In this document: piece by piece, positions 16,765 through 26,726 of the stretch
Layout of the letters: the number at the start of each line of letters is the position of its first letter
Position numbering within the stretch: the stretch's first letter is position 1
Assembly: GCF_033708015.1 (NCBI RefSeq)
Contig: NZ_CP137920.1
Coordinates: forward strand, 3,596,001-3,660,000
From: Proteus vulgaris
GTDB lineage: Bacteria > Pseudomonadota > Gammaproteobacteria > Enterobacterales > Enterobacteriaceae
Length of the DNA: 64,000 bases
Reading direction: 5' to 3'
Translations under genes and position numbers: made by a program
The notes under the pieces: model-generated
Told to the model about the DNA's origin: nothing
Databases searched by the model: none
Seen by the model: the letters and a program-made list of their open reading frames with translations, nothing else

Positions 16765-19700
16765 TTAACGAATGGTGTAATTAATATGAAGAATGATGTC
16801 GTTCAGTGTCAGTAACATCTCTTTTTGCTTATCTGTCGCATCAGGGAAGCTTAAAGTCAGTGTACTGGTGTCATTCACGGGTAAACCTTCAAATGGCAGA
16901 TAACGATCATCATTGAAATTCAGTTGGAACTGCCCACTGTCATTCATGCCATGAGAAATCGCAATTGCATTACAGCCTCGTGGTTTCACCGCACTACCGC
17001 CATAATTCAACACCGCTCTAATATTCTGATAAGTGCCTGTTAACGCAGGTAATGTCACACTAATTTGTTTAACACGACGTAATTTGCCTAGATCCTCAGG
17101 ATAATCTTTGTCAATGGCTAAATCAGAGAGCTTAATCGACGCTTGTAATTGACCATTTTTCAGCGTAATACCATTTTCTGCTGTACCTAACTGTGTTTTA
17201 GATTGATTAATCACATCTGTTACTTGCTCAAAACCAAACGAGTTAGTGCTTAGCCCTTGATATACATCGCTCAATGAAACAATTTTGGTAATTTCTAATG
17301 CGCGTTTATCTTTTTCAAGGTAACTGTTTTCCATTTCAGTCAGGTTATGCATTAGACTTTCACCTGCCATCAAACCAGAGTAGTTACCCTGCCATGCACC
17401 TGGGCGAATAAAGGTTTGAGTTTCACCTAAATCATACTGATACGCCAATTCCGCCATACGACAACGTGATACAGTTAAGTCATAGAAGGGTTTATAAATT
17501 GCCATTAATTTACCGCGTAACCAGTTATACAGGGCTTTATTGGTAAATTTATTTTGTAAAAAAGTTAAGTGCTCTTGTATTTGTTGCTGTTGCAATTTCA
17601 AGCTATCTAACTGCAAATTCGCGGCTTTTTTACGTACTTTTAAGGCTTCAAGTTGTGCATCAATTTGTATCAACTCAGCTTTTGCATTATCACGAAATAC
17701 TCCCCATTCTTCGCGACGACGACGATAAAACTCTGATTGATTTAATCTATCTGCAGAAATCCGGGTTGCAGCACCTGACAGTTGCAAACCAATGGATGTA
17801 GCATTAAAGATAGCGCCTAGTCGTGAACCACCGAGAGCCATACCATAAATATTTGGTACAAGATCAGCAGCGGCACCTGCCATATTGAGCCCTTGACTGG
17901 CGGTATTGAACACACTCGATGCCAGATAGAGATCCATCGCTTGTTGTTCTGAGGTACTGATATTTTCATCATACAATTTGCTGTAATGTCTAGCGCGGTT
18001 TTGTGCCCCAACACGTAACGCTTCTAACGATTTCTTGTTATGAGCAAACTCCTCAATACTCTTCATTTGATACTTCATATTTTGCAGAATAATTTCACTA
18101 CCTTGCGTAGTCAGTAATTCTGATAATGCTTGTGCATCTTGACGTTCTATAATACTAGACAGTGAGCTACCAAACTGCATCAACTGATTTACTACCGATT
18201 TTGCACTGTTTAACATCACAGGGAAGCGCTGTGTTGGCATCACAGCATTTGGTAATGAACCATTCTCTTGTGACTGGTTCACTGCTATATTTTGCAACAT
18301 TTTAGGATCTACTGGCGTTGCATACATTGGTAACGACAGTGGTTGCCCATCAATCGATAAATTGTGACGTAAATTAAACAAACGCATTTTTAACGTATCG
18401 CGATACTGCGCTAACTTCTCATTAATTTGTGGTAAAAAAAGCGAGGTTAAGGTATTTGCTGTACGTAATAATGTTGCTTCTTTTTTCTCGTCACTAACAG
18501 AAGACGTTGATTGGTTAGTTTTGGTTGCAGCATCAATTAATGCTGGTGCTGACCACACATCGTTCTCTAATAGTTCTGTTTCATTTCCTAATAATTTCAG
18601 CGCTTGTACATACCACATTTTAGCTTCATTTAATGTATCACGCTCAAGTAGACGATAAGCACTGTCGCCTCGTGCCACAAGAATATCAAGGCACTTCATA
18701 AACGTAGCCAACTTATAGTGCATTGGATCAGCTTGTGCCACCGCATCAGGATCGGTTGAATCCAGTTGATCATTATCCCAAGCTGTATCTGCTAATAATG
18801 GCTGTGAATTCCAAACACGATGAGTGTGAGTATTGCTATCAATATAACCATTTGGGCTAAACACATAACGTAACCAACGACTTGCTTCATCGTAATTTTG
18901 CCCTTCTAACATCACATTTGCTAACATCATCGGGGTGTAATAGAACAATTCCCAAAAGTAGAGGGCATTAGCGCCATTAAAATCCATCGGTACATCAGCG
19001 CCTTTTTCCAAAGCGGGTTCAGGCAGTCTCTGAGAACTTAGCGTTAAAATAGCATCAATTCCGTTATTCGCACGTTTGACTAATTGACGTGCAAATAATG
19101 TATTTAAACGTACTAATAAAGGTTCATTTGCCACAGTCATTGAAATATATTGAGCCTGCTTTTGATTTGTTTTTAAGCTAATAATACTCTCACTTATATG
19201 TTCTAATTCACTGACTTTAAAGTAACATAAGCTTTCAGAAATAATTTTTTGTGCCTTATTAACCGCTGTCACATTCGCAGTTAATATAAACTCACCATTG
19301 TCATTAAATTCACTCTGAGGCACATCAAGCTTAAGCTCTTTATTTTTACTATTGAAGCTATTAGTACCTTCAATTAAAGACGTATTAGCGTTAGACCATT
19401 GTTCAAGAGAATAAGTGACTTTATTATTCTGACTAGAAGATAAAGTTATCTGAATGTCATTAACCATTTCGTCATCACGATAGATAACTTTATTTAAATC
19501 ACCAATAGCTACTGGATAAGAAATTCCTTTCCCATATGCTCCCATAAGCAATTGACTCGTTGTTTTTCCTGAAATATGAAAAAGAAATCTTGGTGCTTCT
19601 TTATTTAGAAAATGTTGTAACGAGAAATTGCCTAATTCATTAGAAAGCGTAAAAGAAATTTTGTTTTTTGATGTATATTTTAATAAACCATTTGACTGTT

Positions 19701-22700
19701 TAGTGAAAAAAGCCAGCTCTACGCTATAATCTTCTCCATTATTAATATCTGAACCTTTAATTACCGCGCCTTTGGTATTGTCATAAATAAAGAAGTAAAT
19801 TATATTTTTTATAACATCAAAGCCTAAATAATAACTACAATCAGTTTTTTCATTAAAAGATAAAGTTGTCAATTTACCAACACTACCTGAAGTATAAACA
19901 ATGTCCTCTAATATAGAGCCACTCTTTAATAAACCTTTAAAGATATCTTTAATAGGTGCAGGAGCTAGATGTCCATAATTAACATCACAGTTAACAAAAG
20001 CAGAAAGGTAACAAGATAATGTTTTATTTTTCGATTCGACACTGACACCATTAATTAAACTTCCTGAAAGAGAGACATTTTGAGAGTCTATTGTTTTTAT
20101 ATCATCAATAGGATCATGAGATATTGAGTAAGCTAATTTACCTCTTAATAAAAATTTATTATTAATATTTTTAGTGAATTTATCACTACTTACATCAAAT
20201 TCAGACTTGACATTAATATAAATATTTTTTGCATTTTCTCCATTTAAATCTGAAATATTTGAAAACACCATTTCATTATCAATAGAATAAACTTGGCACT
20301 CTTTGTTTTCATCTTCATAGCTATCACTTGTGACATAGGTTAAAAAATATAATTTATCTAATTCTTCATTATAGCTTAAATGAAAGTTTCCTTTTTTATT
20401 TTCCACTATATTATCAGATAATTGGAAATCAATAGGTGAGCTCCAAGTACCATCATAACGGATATGTGATAAATTTAAACTATAGCATATCTGCTTAGAA
20501 ATCGGTGTAGATGTACTTTTTTCTTTATTTTCAGTTTCTTTACGTTCAATCCAAGCAATATATAATCGATTATTAAAAATAACAGGACGAATTAAATTAT
20601 TGTAAGGGTTGGCACCATTATCAATTTTAGTCCACTCTGTCCAAGCATTTGCTGCCATGATTCCTTTTTTTATTTTACTATGATCTGCACTACGCCAATA
20701 ATAACTTACTTTTTCTGATGCATTACAACCAATAAAATAAGTATATCCATCTTCTAATGTCACACCATCATGGTAACCACTAATCACATCTAAATTAGCA
20801 ATTTGTTCAAAAGAAGTTAAATAAGTTTTAAATGCATCATCAATCGTATCACTATTAATACTATTTTGACTGATTGTCTGTAACAGCGTATCCATCATTT
20901 TAGTTTGACCAATACGTACTGTAGGATCAATATAGTTTTCAGGATAATAAGTTAATAAAGAGACGCTACTCCAAGTGCTATAACGCTTATTATATTTATC
21001 CCAATCTTTAAAAAATTGACGAGACTTAATAGGCGAGTGTTCATTTTTTATATCTAAAGATAAGAACTCATTAATATACAACTGTATACTTGCAATAGCT
21101 TGCTCTATCTTTGTCGTTTTTATTTCAGACGAAACTTTATTGTCAATCAATAAATAACTATAAATATCATCTCTAGTTACTAAATTTAATTCAGCAAACT
21201 GATGAATATAAAATGCACTTAGTGCAACACTCTCTTTTTCATCCATTTTATTTTTTAGTAAAATAACTTGTTGAGCATTTAAGCCACTTTGTAAAATTTT
21301 ACTGACTCTATCCCAAGCCAAGTAATCTTTCTCTTTACTCTCACTTGTAGTAAATTTTAATTGAGTTAATAGATTAAAATTATCAGGTGTAATATTAAAT
21401 GTTTTTATCATATCAATATAGCTAGAGATTTCTTTGATATTATCAAATTTAATTTCATCATCTAGTTTTAATAAAGAAATAATTTGCTCAATTACCTCAT
21501 CAGAAACTTCATATACTTTTGATAAAATTGAACTAGTTTTATTACTGCCAAAAAGGTTAACCAGTTCATCTTTATTATTTATTTTATCTAAATAGAAACG
21601 ATGAAATTCAGATATATCTTTTATTGATTCGATATTAGGAAGAACAGCTTTATAATTAAGTAAACGTTTTTCTCCCAATATATTTATTTCGTTTTCATTT
21701 AATCCTAACTTAGTAAATATAGAAATCATTTGACACAACATTTGTATATAAGTAACAAGTTTATTTTTATCTTCTAATGTTTTATCATTCTTCTTTACCA
21801 AATCTCTAAAATCATGAACAGATAAGTTTAATATCATATTACTGTCGAGATATGTCCATATAGCACTGGCAACACTTAAAGAAGGAAGGGATAAATGATA
21901 GCCGAGTATACCTAAATAGGACGGTATAATTGCCCGCTCAGTGAATTCATCTATATAAGAATCATTAAAATTCATTAACTCGTCAAAAAGCTTTTCCATT
22001 TTTTGGGTATAACGCAAATCATATTCTTTTGCTGTCATTAAATATAATTCTGAAATACTAAATTTATAATCTTTAATAAACTTGCAATAATTATTTATTG
22101 TATAAATTAAATTACCTGCATCATCTGATAACGATTGTTTATTAATGGGTTTACTGAAAGGCTCAGGCAACATATCGAGTAATAAAGAAAGAGAATAAAT
22201 ATCTAAACCATGTACTGTTGCTAATAAATATACTCGATATAACAGTGATATATTCTCTATAGAACAAGTAAATTCTGTTGTTTTACCCGAAGCTAATTTC
22301 CACATAGTAACAATGCCAATATCATCGACATGTAATGCACGTTTTAAGGTATTAATGCGTATAATATCATCTGGAGATGATGAATTAAAATCAAGTGCTT
22401 TATTGTCTGCGATAAATTTACTTTTACCTAATGGAGGAGAATTAAATAAAATATCAAATAGCGATAAAGAGTTATTCAATGTTTGATGATTAATATTAGA
22501 ACCATTAAGTACTAGAGATTGCTCAATATTAATATTGTATTTCTCCATAATATATTGTACATGAAGAATAGAGCGAATAACCTCAGAGTCAATATTATTA
22601 TCATTATTTTTTGCTCTAATTAAAACATGTAGATTACCAACAGAGATCCCTGTTGCTTTATGTAAGCGAATAATTTTATTTAAGAACAACATGCTTTTTG

Positions 22701-23616
22701 AATCTAATTCATTATTTACTTTAAGTATATTAAATAATGGCAATATTTCTTCTTCTGAAACAGAATAATATTCTGATAAGAATTTTAAATTACTCTTTAA
22801 ACTGATATCTTTATGTCCGAAGTTTTTCTCTATTAGTTCCTCAATTTTATCGTCAGAGATTACTTCTGTTAGGATAGCATATAATTCAGGAGAAATAGAT
22901 GAACTAATCGTTGAGATCCATTCTGTATCTAAAATATCAAGATAATCCTTAGCTTTTACTAATTTATCAACCAAGCCATCGCGTAATAACAATGTTTGTC
23001 GAATAGTTTCATAAGGTTGGTGATAAGGGTTTTCACCCATTACGCGATTTGTTGCTAGTTCTTGAAATAAATCTTTATCATTACCTAATTTATGTTGTAA
23101 TGCATTCGTTAAAATTTGATTTGATAAAGAAAGCGTGGAAATTTCTTTATCCATATTTTCTTGAGAAAGCACTAATTGTGCTAAATCAGGACGACGGTTA
23201 TCAAGACGATACTTTAATTTGCCAGTGCGTATTTCTTTTGCTTCACGATAAAGCTCTGTTAAATAACCTGCCGGTGAAAACATCGATGCAACAGATTTAG
23301 AATCAACATAGTGGTTGTCTCGACTTGGGATCCAATCACCTAATGCACGGCTTTGTGCGGATTGTGGTTGAATACCTAAAGCCACGGCATTTTTTACTTG
23401 TGGATTATTACGTGTCAAATAATGTGCTTCATTTAATTTATTAATTTTTGCAGCGTCTTGAGCTTTTTTATATAGTGTTTTTGCTTCATGCCAACTAAGT
23501 TTCTCTTCACTCAGTGCGTGAATTTCATGAAGCGACAAGGGAGCGAGATCATTTAATGTGATATTTTCCACTGCATCAGAATTCATTTTTGCTAAAAGTG
23601 TATTAATGTTTTTCAT
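16765..23616 (-). CDS. TcA toxin subunit (TcdA-like)
   Basis: This 2283-residue protein is the pentameric pore and injection subunit of a Tc toxin. Residues about 100-170 contain the VRP1 signature SPAGYLTELYREAKEI and NRRPDLAQLVLSQENMD. Near residue 945 begins a neuraminidase-like segment (GYTYFIG, YYWRSADHSKI, WTEWTKID). From about 1490 the conserved TcA C-terminal part follows: ANEPLLVRLNTLFARQLV, NGANALYFWELFYYTPMM, a pore-forming coiled coil, and the TcB-binding domain that ends LLTLNDIILHINYT. Length is normal for a single-chain TcA. The central region is much more AT-rich and diverged than both ends. AGGA precedes the ATG by about 11 bases. It is the first gene of the operon and faces a LysR regulator. 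Confidence 0.93.
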   Translation of the reverse strand: MKNINTLLAKMNSDAVENITLNDLAPLSLHEIHALSEEKLSWHEAKTLYKKAQDAAKINKLNEAHYLTRNNPQVKNAVALGIQPQSAQSRALGDWIPSRDNHYVDSKSVASMFSPAGYLTELYREAKEIRTGKLKYRLDNRRPDLAQLVLSQENMDKEISTLSLSNQILTNALQHKLGNDKDLFQELATNRVMGENPYHQPYETIRQTLLLRDGLVDKLVKAKDYLDILDTEWISTISSSISPELYAILTEVISDDKIEELIEKNFGHKDISLKSNLKFLSEYYSVSEEEILPLFNILKVNNELDSKSMLFLNKIIRLHKATGISVGNLHVLIRAKNNDNNIDSEVIRSILHVQYIMEKYNINIEQSLVLNGSNINHQTLNNSLSLFDILFNSPPLGKSKFIADNKALDFNSSSPDDIIRINTLKRALHVDDIGIVTMWKLASGKTTEFTCSIENISLLYRVYLLATVHGLDIYSLSLLLDMLPEPFSKPINKQSLSDDAGNLIYTINNYCKFIKDYKFSISELYLMTAKEYDLRYTQKMEKLFDELMNFNDSYIDEFTERAIIPSYLGILGYHLSLPSLSVASAIWTYLDSNMILNLSVHDFRDLVKKNDKTLEDKNKLVTYIQMLCQMISIFTKLGLNENEINILGEKRLLNYKAVLPNIESIKDISEFHRFYLDKINNKDELVNLFGSNKTSSILSKVYEVSDEVIEQIISLLKLDDEIKFDNIKEISSYIDMIKTFNITPDNFNLLTQLKFTTSESKEKDYLAWDRVSKILQSGLNAQQVILLKNKMDEKESVALSAFYIHQFAELNLVTRDDIYSYLLIDNKVSSEIKTTKIEQAIASIQLYINEFLSLDIKNEHSPIKSRQFFKDWDKYNKRYSTWSSVSLLTYYPENYIDPTVRIGQTKMMDTLLQTISQNSINSDTIDDAFKTYLTSFEQIANLDVISGYHDGVTLEDGYTYFIGCNASEKVSYYWRSADHSKIKKGIMAANAWTEWTKIDNGANPYNNLIRPVIFNNRLYIAWIERKETENKEKSTSTPISKQICYSLNLSHIRYDGTWSSPIDFQLSDNIVENKKGNFHLSYNEELDKLYFLTYVTSDSYEDENKECQVYSIDNEMVFSNISDLNGENAKNIYINVKSEFDVSSDKFTKNINNKFLLRGKLAYSISHDPIDDIKTIDSQNVSLSGSLINGVSVESKNKTLSCYLSAFVNCDVNYGHLAPAPIKDIFKGLLKSGSILEDIVYTSGSVGKLTTLSFNEKTDCSYYLGFDVIKNIIYFFIYDNTKGAVIKGSDINNGEDYSVELAFFTKQSNGLLKYTSKNKISFTLSNELGNFSLQHFLNKEAPRFLFHISGKTTSQLLMGAYGKGISYPVAIGDLNKVIYRDDEMVNDIQITLSSSQNNKVTYSLEQWSNANTSLIEGTNSFNSKNKELKLDVPQSEFNDNGEFILTANVTAVNKAQKIISESLCYFKVSELEHISESIISLKTNQKQAQYISMTVANEPLLVRLNTLFARQLVKRANNGIDAILTLSSQRLPEPALEKGADVPMDFNGANALYFWELFYYTPMMLANVMLEGQNYDEASRWLRYVFSPNGYIDSNTHTHRVWNSQPLLADTAWDNDQLDSTDPDAVAQADPMHYKLATFMKCLDILVARGDSAYRLLERDTLNEAKMWYVQALKLLGNETELLENDVWSAPALIDAATKTNQSTSSVSDEKKEATLLRTANTLTSLFLPQINEKLAQYRDTLKMRLFNLRHNLSIDGQPLSLPMYATPVDPKMLQNIAVNQSQENGSLPNAVMPTQRFPVMLNSAKSVVNQLMQFGSSLSSIIERQDAQALSELLTTQGSEIILQNMKYQMKSIEEFAHNKKSLEALRVGAQNRARHYSKLYDENISTSEQQAMDLYLASSVFNTASQGLNMAGAAADLVPNIYGMALGGSRLGAIFNATSIGLQLSGAATRISADRLNQSEFYRRRREEWGVFRDNAKAELIQIDAQLEALKVRKKAANLQLDSLKLQQQQIQEHLTFLQNKFTNKALYNWLRGKLMAIYKPFYDLTVSRCRMAELAYQYDLGETQTFIRPGAWQGNYSGLMAGESLMHNLTEMENSYLEKDKRALEITKIVSLSDVYQGLSTNSFGFEQVTDVINQSKTQLGTAENGITLKNGQLQASIKLSDLAIDKDYPEDLGKLRRVKQISVTLPALTGTYQNIRAVLNYGGSAVKPRGCNAIAISHGMNDSGQFQLNFNDDRYLPFEGLPVNDTSTLTLSFPDATDKQKEMLLTLNDIILHINYTIR

Positions 23617-24039
23617 TAAATATTTTCCTAATATAAGTTAATTTAAAATAGAGAGAATAAAATCGTCGTTTTATCTCGAAATTTAAAATATCAAGAAAAT
23701 AAAAATTAAAAATTGAATTTTTTATAACTTGTTATTGAGTTTTTTTATTCTTTGTAGGTTAAATGCGTTTTAAAATAAGAAAAAAAAACAAGAAAAGATA
23801 TCTAAATAACAAAAAGATACAGCAATATAAAACAATCAATCATTTGATTTTATTTTTATCAAAAACATTCTAATTTATTATCACTTTTAGTCGTCAGGAT
23901 TATTTTTTAATTATTCTTTATCATTTTTTTTATTTTTCGTCGCGCTAAAATGATTATTGATAAATATCAATATAACGATTTCATTTGGGAGGATTATTTA
24001 TTCGTAAGATATATATAAATAAATATGGAGAACATCTGC
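23617..24039. other. Divergent control region between TcA and the LysR gene
   Basis: About 420 AT-rich bases without a coding frame. It must contain the promoters of the toxin operon (minus) and the regulator (plus). The only structured element I see is the palindrome at 23956-23971, close to the regulator start. Confidence 0.55.
23956..23971. promoter_or_regulatory. Candidate LysR-type operator
   Basis: A 7-bp perfect inverted repeat ATTGATA-AA-TATCAAT that includes a T-N11-A core, the general form of LysR-type sites. It lies about 70 bases upstream of the LysR start, a usual place for an autoregulatory site that also controls the divergent gene. Confidence 0.4.
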
Positions 24040-24912
24040 ATGTTTTTCTCACGAAAAATAAATCAGTTCTTTGCCGTCGCCAGTTGTCAAAGCCTAGTCA
24101 AAGCAGCAGAACAAATCAATGTGACCCCATCCGCGTTACGCCACGGTATAAATGAACTCGAAAGCCAAATCGGTAAATCACTGATTAAACGTTCTAAAAA
24201 TGGGATGGATCTTACCCCTGCGGGAAAAACGCTTTATGAACGTTTATATCCTTATTATGAAAAAATTAGAAAAATTGAAAATCAGATATTGAATTCAAAC
24301 GGAGATAAAACATTACTGTCTATAAAATCAGATGGCCTTTATTATCCTGATTTAAAAACAAAAATATTGGAGATCCGACAAAAGAATAATCAATATAGCC
24401 TCTCTTTAGAAGATGGTTATATTGATGATATTAAAGAAGAACTTTTTGATAAAGAGTTTGATCTTGTGATTTCGTCCCTTGAGTTTGACTATCCACAAAA
24501 AAATATCAATGCAATTAACTTATGCACACAAAAAGTCGGCTTATTGGTGAGTAAAAAACTGTTTGAACAATATCCCAATACCAAAACATTTTTTGCCAAA
24601 GAAACCTTAATACAAAGAAGCAGCAGTTTGCAAAACCCCATATTTTCAACGATTTTAGATAAGCTAAAAAATCAAGGTTATCAATATCATACTTTAGGTT
24701 TAACAGAAATGGCGGATGTCTTACACTGCGTTGATGAAGGGGCGGGTTACTGTTTTATGCCTGAAAATATTCATTATATTTCAACCATTACAAACGATGA
24801 AGTGCAGTTTATACGGTCTCCTTTTCCTTTTGATATTTTCTTACATCAAAAAGTCTATTTTAAAAAAGAGAATGATAAAAAATTAGCCGATATCGCAATG
24901 GCGCTACGTTAA
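24040..24912 (+). CDS. LysR-family transcriptional regulator, likely regulator of the Tc locus
   Basis: This 290-residue protein has an N-terminal winged helix-turn-helix typical of LysR (FFAVASCQSLVKAAEQINVTPSALRHGINELE, residues about 10-42) and a periplasmic-binding-like co-inducer domain. The start at 24040 is preferred because GGAGA lies 8 bases before it; an ATG at 24025 gives five extra residues but has no ribosome site. It is divergent from TcA, so it probably controls the toxin operon. LysR-type regulators are found beside other tc operons. The inducer is unknown. Its 3' end lies 4 bases from the convergent recX. Confidence 0.88.
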   Translation: MFFSRKINQFFAVASCQSLVKAAEQINVTPSALRHGINELESQIGKSLIKRSKNGMDLTPAGKTLYERLYPYYEKIRKIENQILNSNGDKTLLSIKSDGLYYPDLKTKILEIRQKNNQYSLSLEDGYIDDIKEELFDKEFDLVISSLEFDYPQKNINAINLCTQKVGLLVSKKLFEQYPNTKTFFAKETLIQRSSSLQNPIFSTILDKLKNQGYQYHTLGLTEMADVLHCVDEGAGYCFMPENIHYISTITNDEVQFIRSPFPFDIFLHQKVYFKKENDKKLADIAMALR

Positions 24913-24916
24913 TCGA

Positions 24917-25378
24917 TTAAAACAGCGCATTAATATAATCAGAAGTAAATCCACGATATTGCAAATAACGAATTTGTTTGGCTCTCTCTTTAAAATCTTT
25001 GGGTTTAGCGCCACCAAATTTTTTTTCATAAACCTCTTGGCAAAGGGTGTACCAGTCGGTTTCATCTTCTTCAAAGAGACGTTCAATAATTTCACTAGGG
25101 AAACCTTTTGCTCGCAATTCTTGGCGAATACGCAAAGGACCATAAGATTTATTTAAATAACTGCGAAAAAAAGCATAAACAGTTCGATTATCATCAAGAT
25201 AATGATTTTCTAATAAATGTTCCATCACTTGAGGTAAACATGCCTCATCAGTGACAGTTTGTGCATCTCTATCGCTTTCTCTTATTCTTCGTGCTAGGCG
25301 ACGTTGTAGCTCTATTGTGCCGTAATCACGGCGAGAGAGCATAAAAATAGCGTACTGATAAAGCTCTTGATAGGTCAT
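24917..25378 (-). CDS. recX: Regulatory protein RecX
   Basis: This 153-residue RecX-family protein binds RecA filaments and inhibits their extension and ATPase. Three tandem three-helix repeats are visible: YAIFMLSRRDYGTIELQRRL, FRSYLNKSYGPLRIRQELRAKG, and EKKFGGAKPKDFKERAKQIRYLQYRGF. The length matches E. coli RecX (166 residues) roughly. recA is not adjacent in this window, unlike in E. coli. It overlaps nothing, and it converges on the LysR gene with a 4-base gap, so their 3' ends must read through each other. Confidence 0.93.
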   Translation of the reverse strand: MTYQELYQYAIFMLSRRDYGTIELQRRLARRIRESDRDAQTVTDEACLPQVMEHLLENHYLDDNRTVYAFFRSYLNKSYGPLRIRQELRAKGFPSEIIERLFEEDETDWYTLCQEVYEKKFGGAKPKDFKERAKQIRYLQYRGFTSDYINALF

Positions 25379-25739
25379 AACGTTCCTTTATTAAAAGAGT
25401 CCATGTGAAATTATGTCTATTATCATAACGGTTTATCATCGAAATAGCTTATTTCGACGTTAATTTAATCTTTAATAAAGAGAACCTAATAAAACAGCAA
25501 TAACTAAAAGAAGAATTATCATTCTCTTTTATAATTTTAATCGACTACTTTTATTAAGATTAACTGAGAAAAAATAAGGCTTTTTACTTAATCAAGTCTT
25601 AATGATCCTATGATAATGCAAAATAAAAGCATTAATTACCATATATCGCACTTATAGATGGTGACCATTAATAAGAAAAAGATTAAAATTTCCGGCTACT
25701 CTTTTACTACTTACTTTTTTAATTTTCTGTGGGTTATGT
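25379..25739. other. Intergenic region between recX and the outer-membrane gene set
   Basis: About 360 AT-rich bases that separate divergent genes and should carry both promoters. No recognisable operator, repeat or RNA gene was found. Confidence 0.4.
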
Positions 25740-26726
25740 ATGAACTTTTCCAATTTAAATAAGGTGGTATTAGCCGCCACTCTTCTTGCAACTGGCTTCT
25801 CTTACGCGGATAGCGATCGCCCACTGCTTTCTTTAAGTGTTAGCCAGTCTGGTGGTACTGCTTTAAATAATGAAGGTTCATTAGATACTCGTACCCCAGC
25901 AAGCCAATCTCGTGTTTTACCGATTTGGGGTGATGAAGCCCGTGCCCGTGGTTATGATATTCCTGAGCCTTTTGGGATTGGTTATAACTATATGAATCTA
26001 CGTCAAGATATCGTCGTGGATAAAATTGGCTTTATCATGCCTAAAAATCCAGAAACAGCAGGCGCACTAAAAATAGATGCCGGTCATACACGAGAAAAAA
26101 GCGAAACCCATATGCTAAAACTCGATAGCTGGGTATTCCCTTTTATGAATGTCTATGGACTTTATGGGCGCACTAAAGGTACGTCAAAAACAACGCTCAA
26201 TGGCGGTACTTTTCTAGGTTTCCCTTTAGCTTTTATCGAAGGTATGCCTTTTGATCTCGATTTTAAAGGTGATACTTATGGTGGTGGTTTTACTTTAGCG
26301 GGCGGTTATAACCAATACTTTGCTACTTTTGATTTAAACTACACCAAAACGAACCTTGATATTTTGGATGGTGATATTAAAGCCTTGGTTATTTCACCTC
26401 GTGTCGGTTATGAATTTGTCTTTGAGCCTTTAATTGCGGGACAAGGTAATACTAAGCTGCAAGTCTGGACAGGGGCGATGTACCAAGATATTACCCAGCG
26501 TTTTAAAGGTGATATTAATAAATTAAACCTTCCACCCGCATTTGCAGGATTAATCCAAGCATTAGATGATCCTGGTATGAAATTCGATGTTGAACAGCAT
26601 CTTGCTCATAAATGGAGCCAAACTGTGGGTGCACGTTTAGAAGTCACTCGTAACTTTAATGTCATTACAGAACTCGGTTTTAATAACCGTAATAGCTTCT
26701 TTGTTTCCGGTGAGTTCCGCTTTTAA
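25740..26726 (+). CDS. Predicted outer-membrane beta-barrel protein, unknown function
   Basis: This 328-residue protein has a cleavable signal peptide (cleavage near FSYA-DS, residue 23). The rest alternates polar and hydrophobic or aromatic residues (for example YGGGFTLAGGYNQYFATFDLNYTKT, LGFNNRNSFFVSGEFRF) and ends with a C-terminal phenylalanine, as in outer-membrane barrels. I do not recognise the family. A short linker GTALNNEGSLDTRTPASQSRV follows the signal. It is the first of three overlapping genes that all encode exported or outer-membrane proteins; the stop overlaps the next start (TAATG). Confidence 0.7.
   Translation: MNFSNLNKVVLAATLLATGFSYADSDRPLLSLSVSQSGGTALNNEGSLDTRTPASQSRVLPIWGDEARARGYDIPEPFGIGYNYMNLRQDIVVDKIGFIMPKNPETAGALKIDAGHTREKSETHMLKLDSWVFPFMNVYGLYGRTKGTSKTTLNGGTFLGFPLAFIEGMPFDLDFKGDTYGGGFTLAGGYNQYFATFDLNYTKTNLDILDGDIKALVISPRVGYEFVFEPLIAGQGNTKLQVWTGAMYQDITQRFKGDINKLNLPPAFAGLIQALDDPGMKFDVEQHLAHKWSQTVGARLEVTRNFNVITELGFNNRNSFFVSGEFRF

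Noticed and set aside
24904..25143. Open frames overlapping recX in another frame
   Set aside because: Shadow frames of a well-supported recX; no ribosome site and no recognisable protein.
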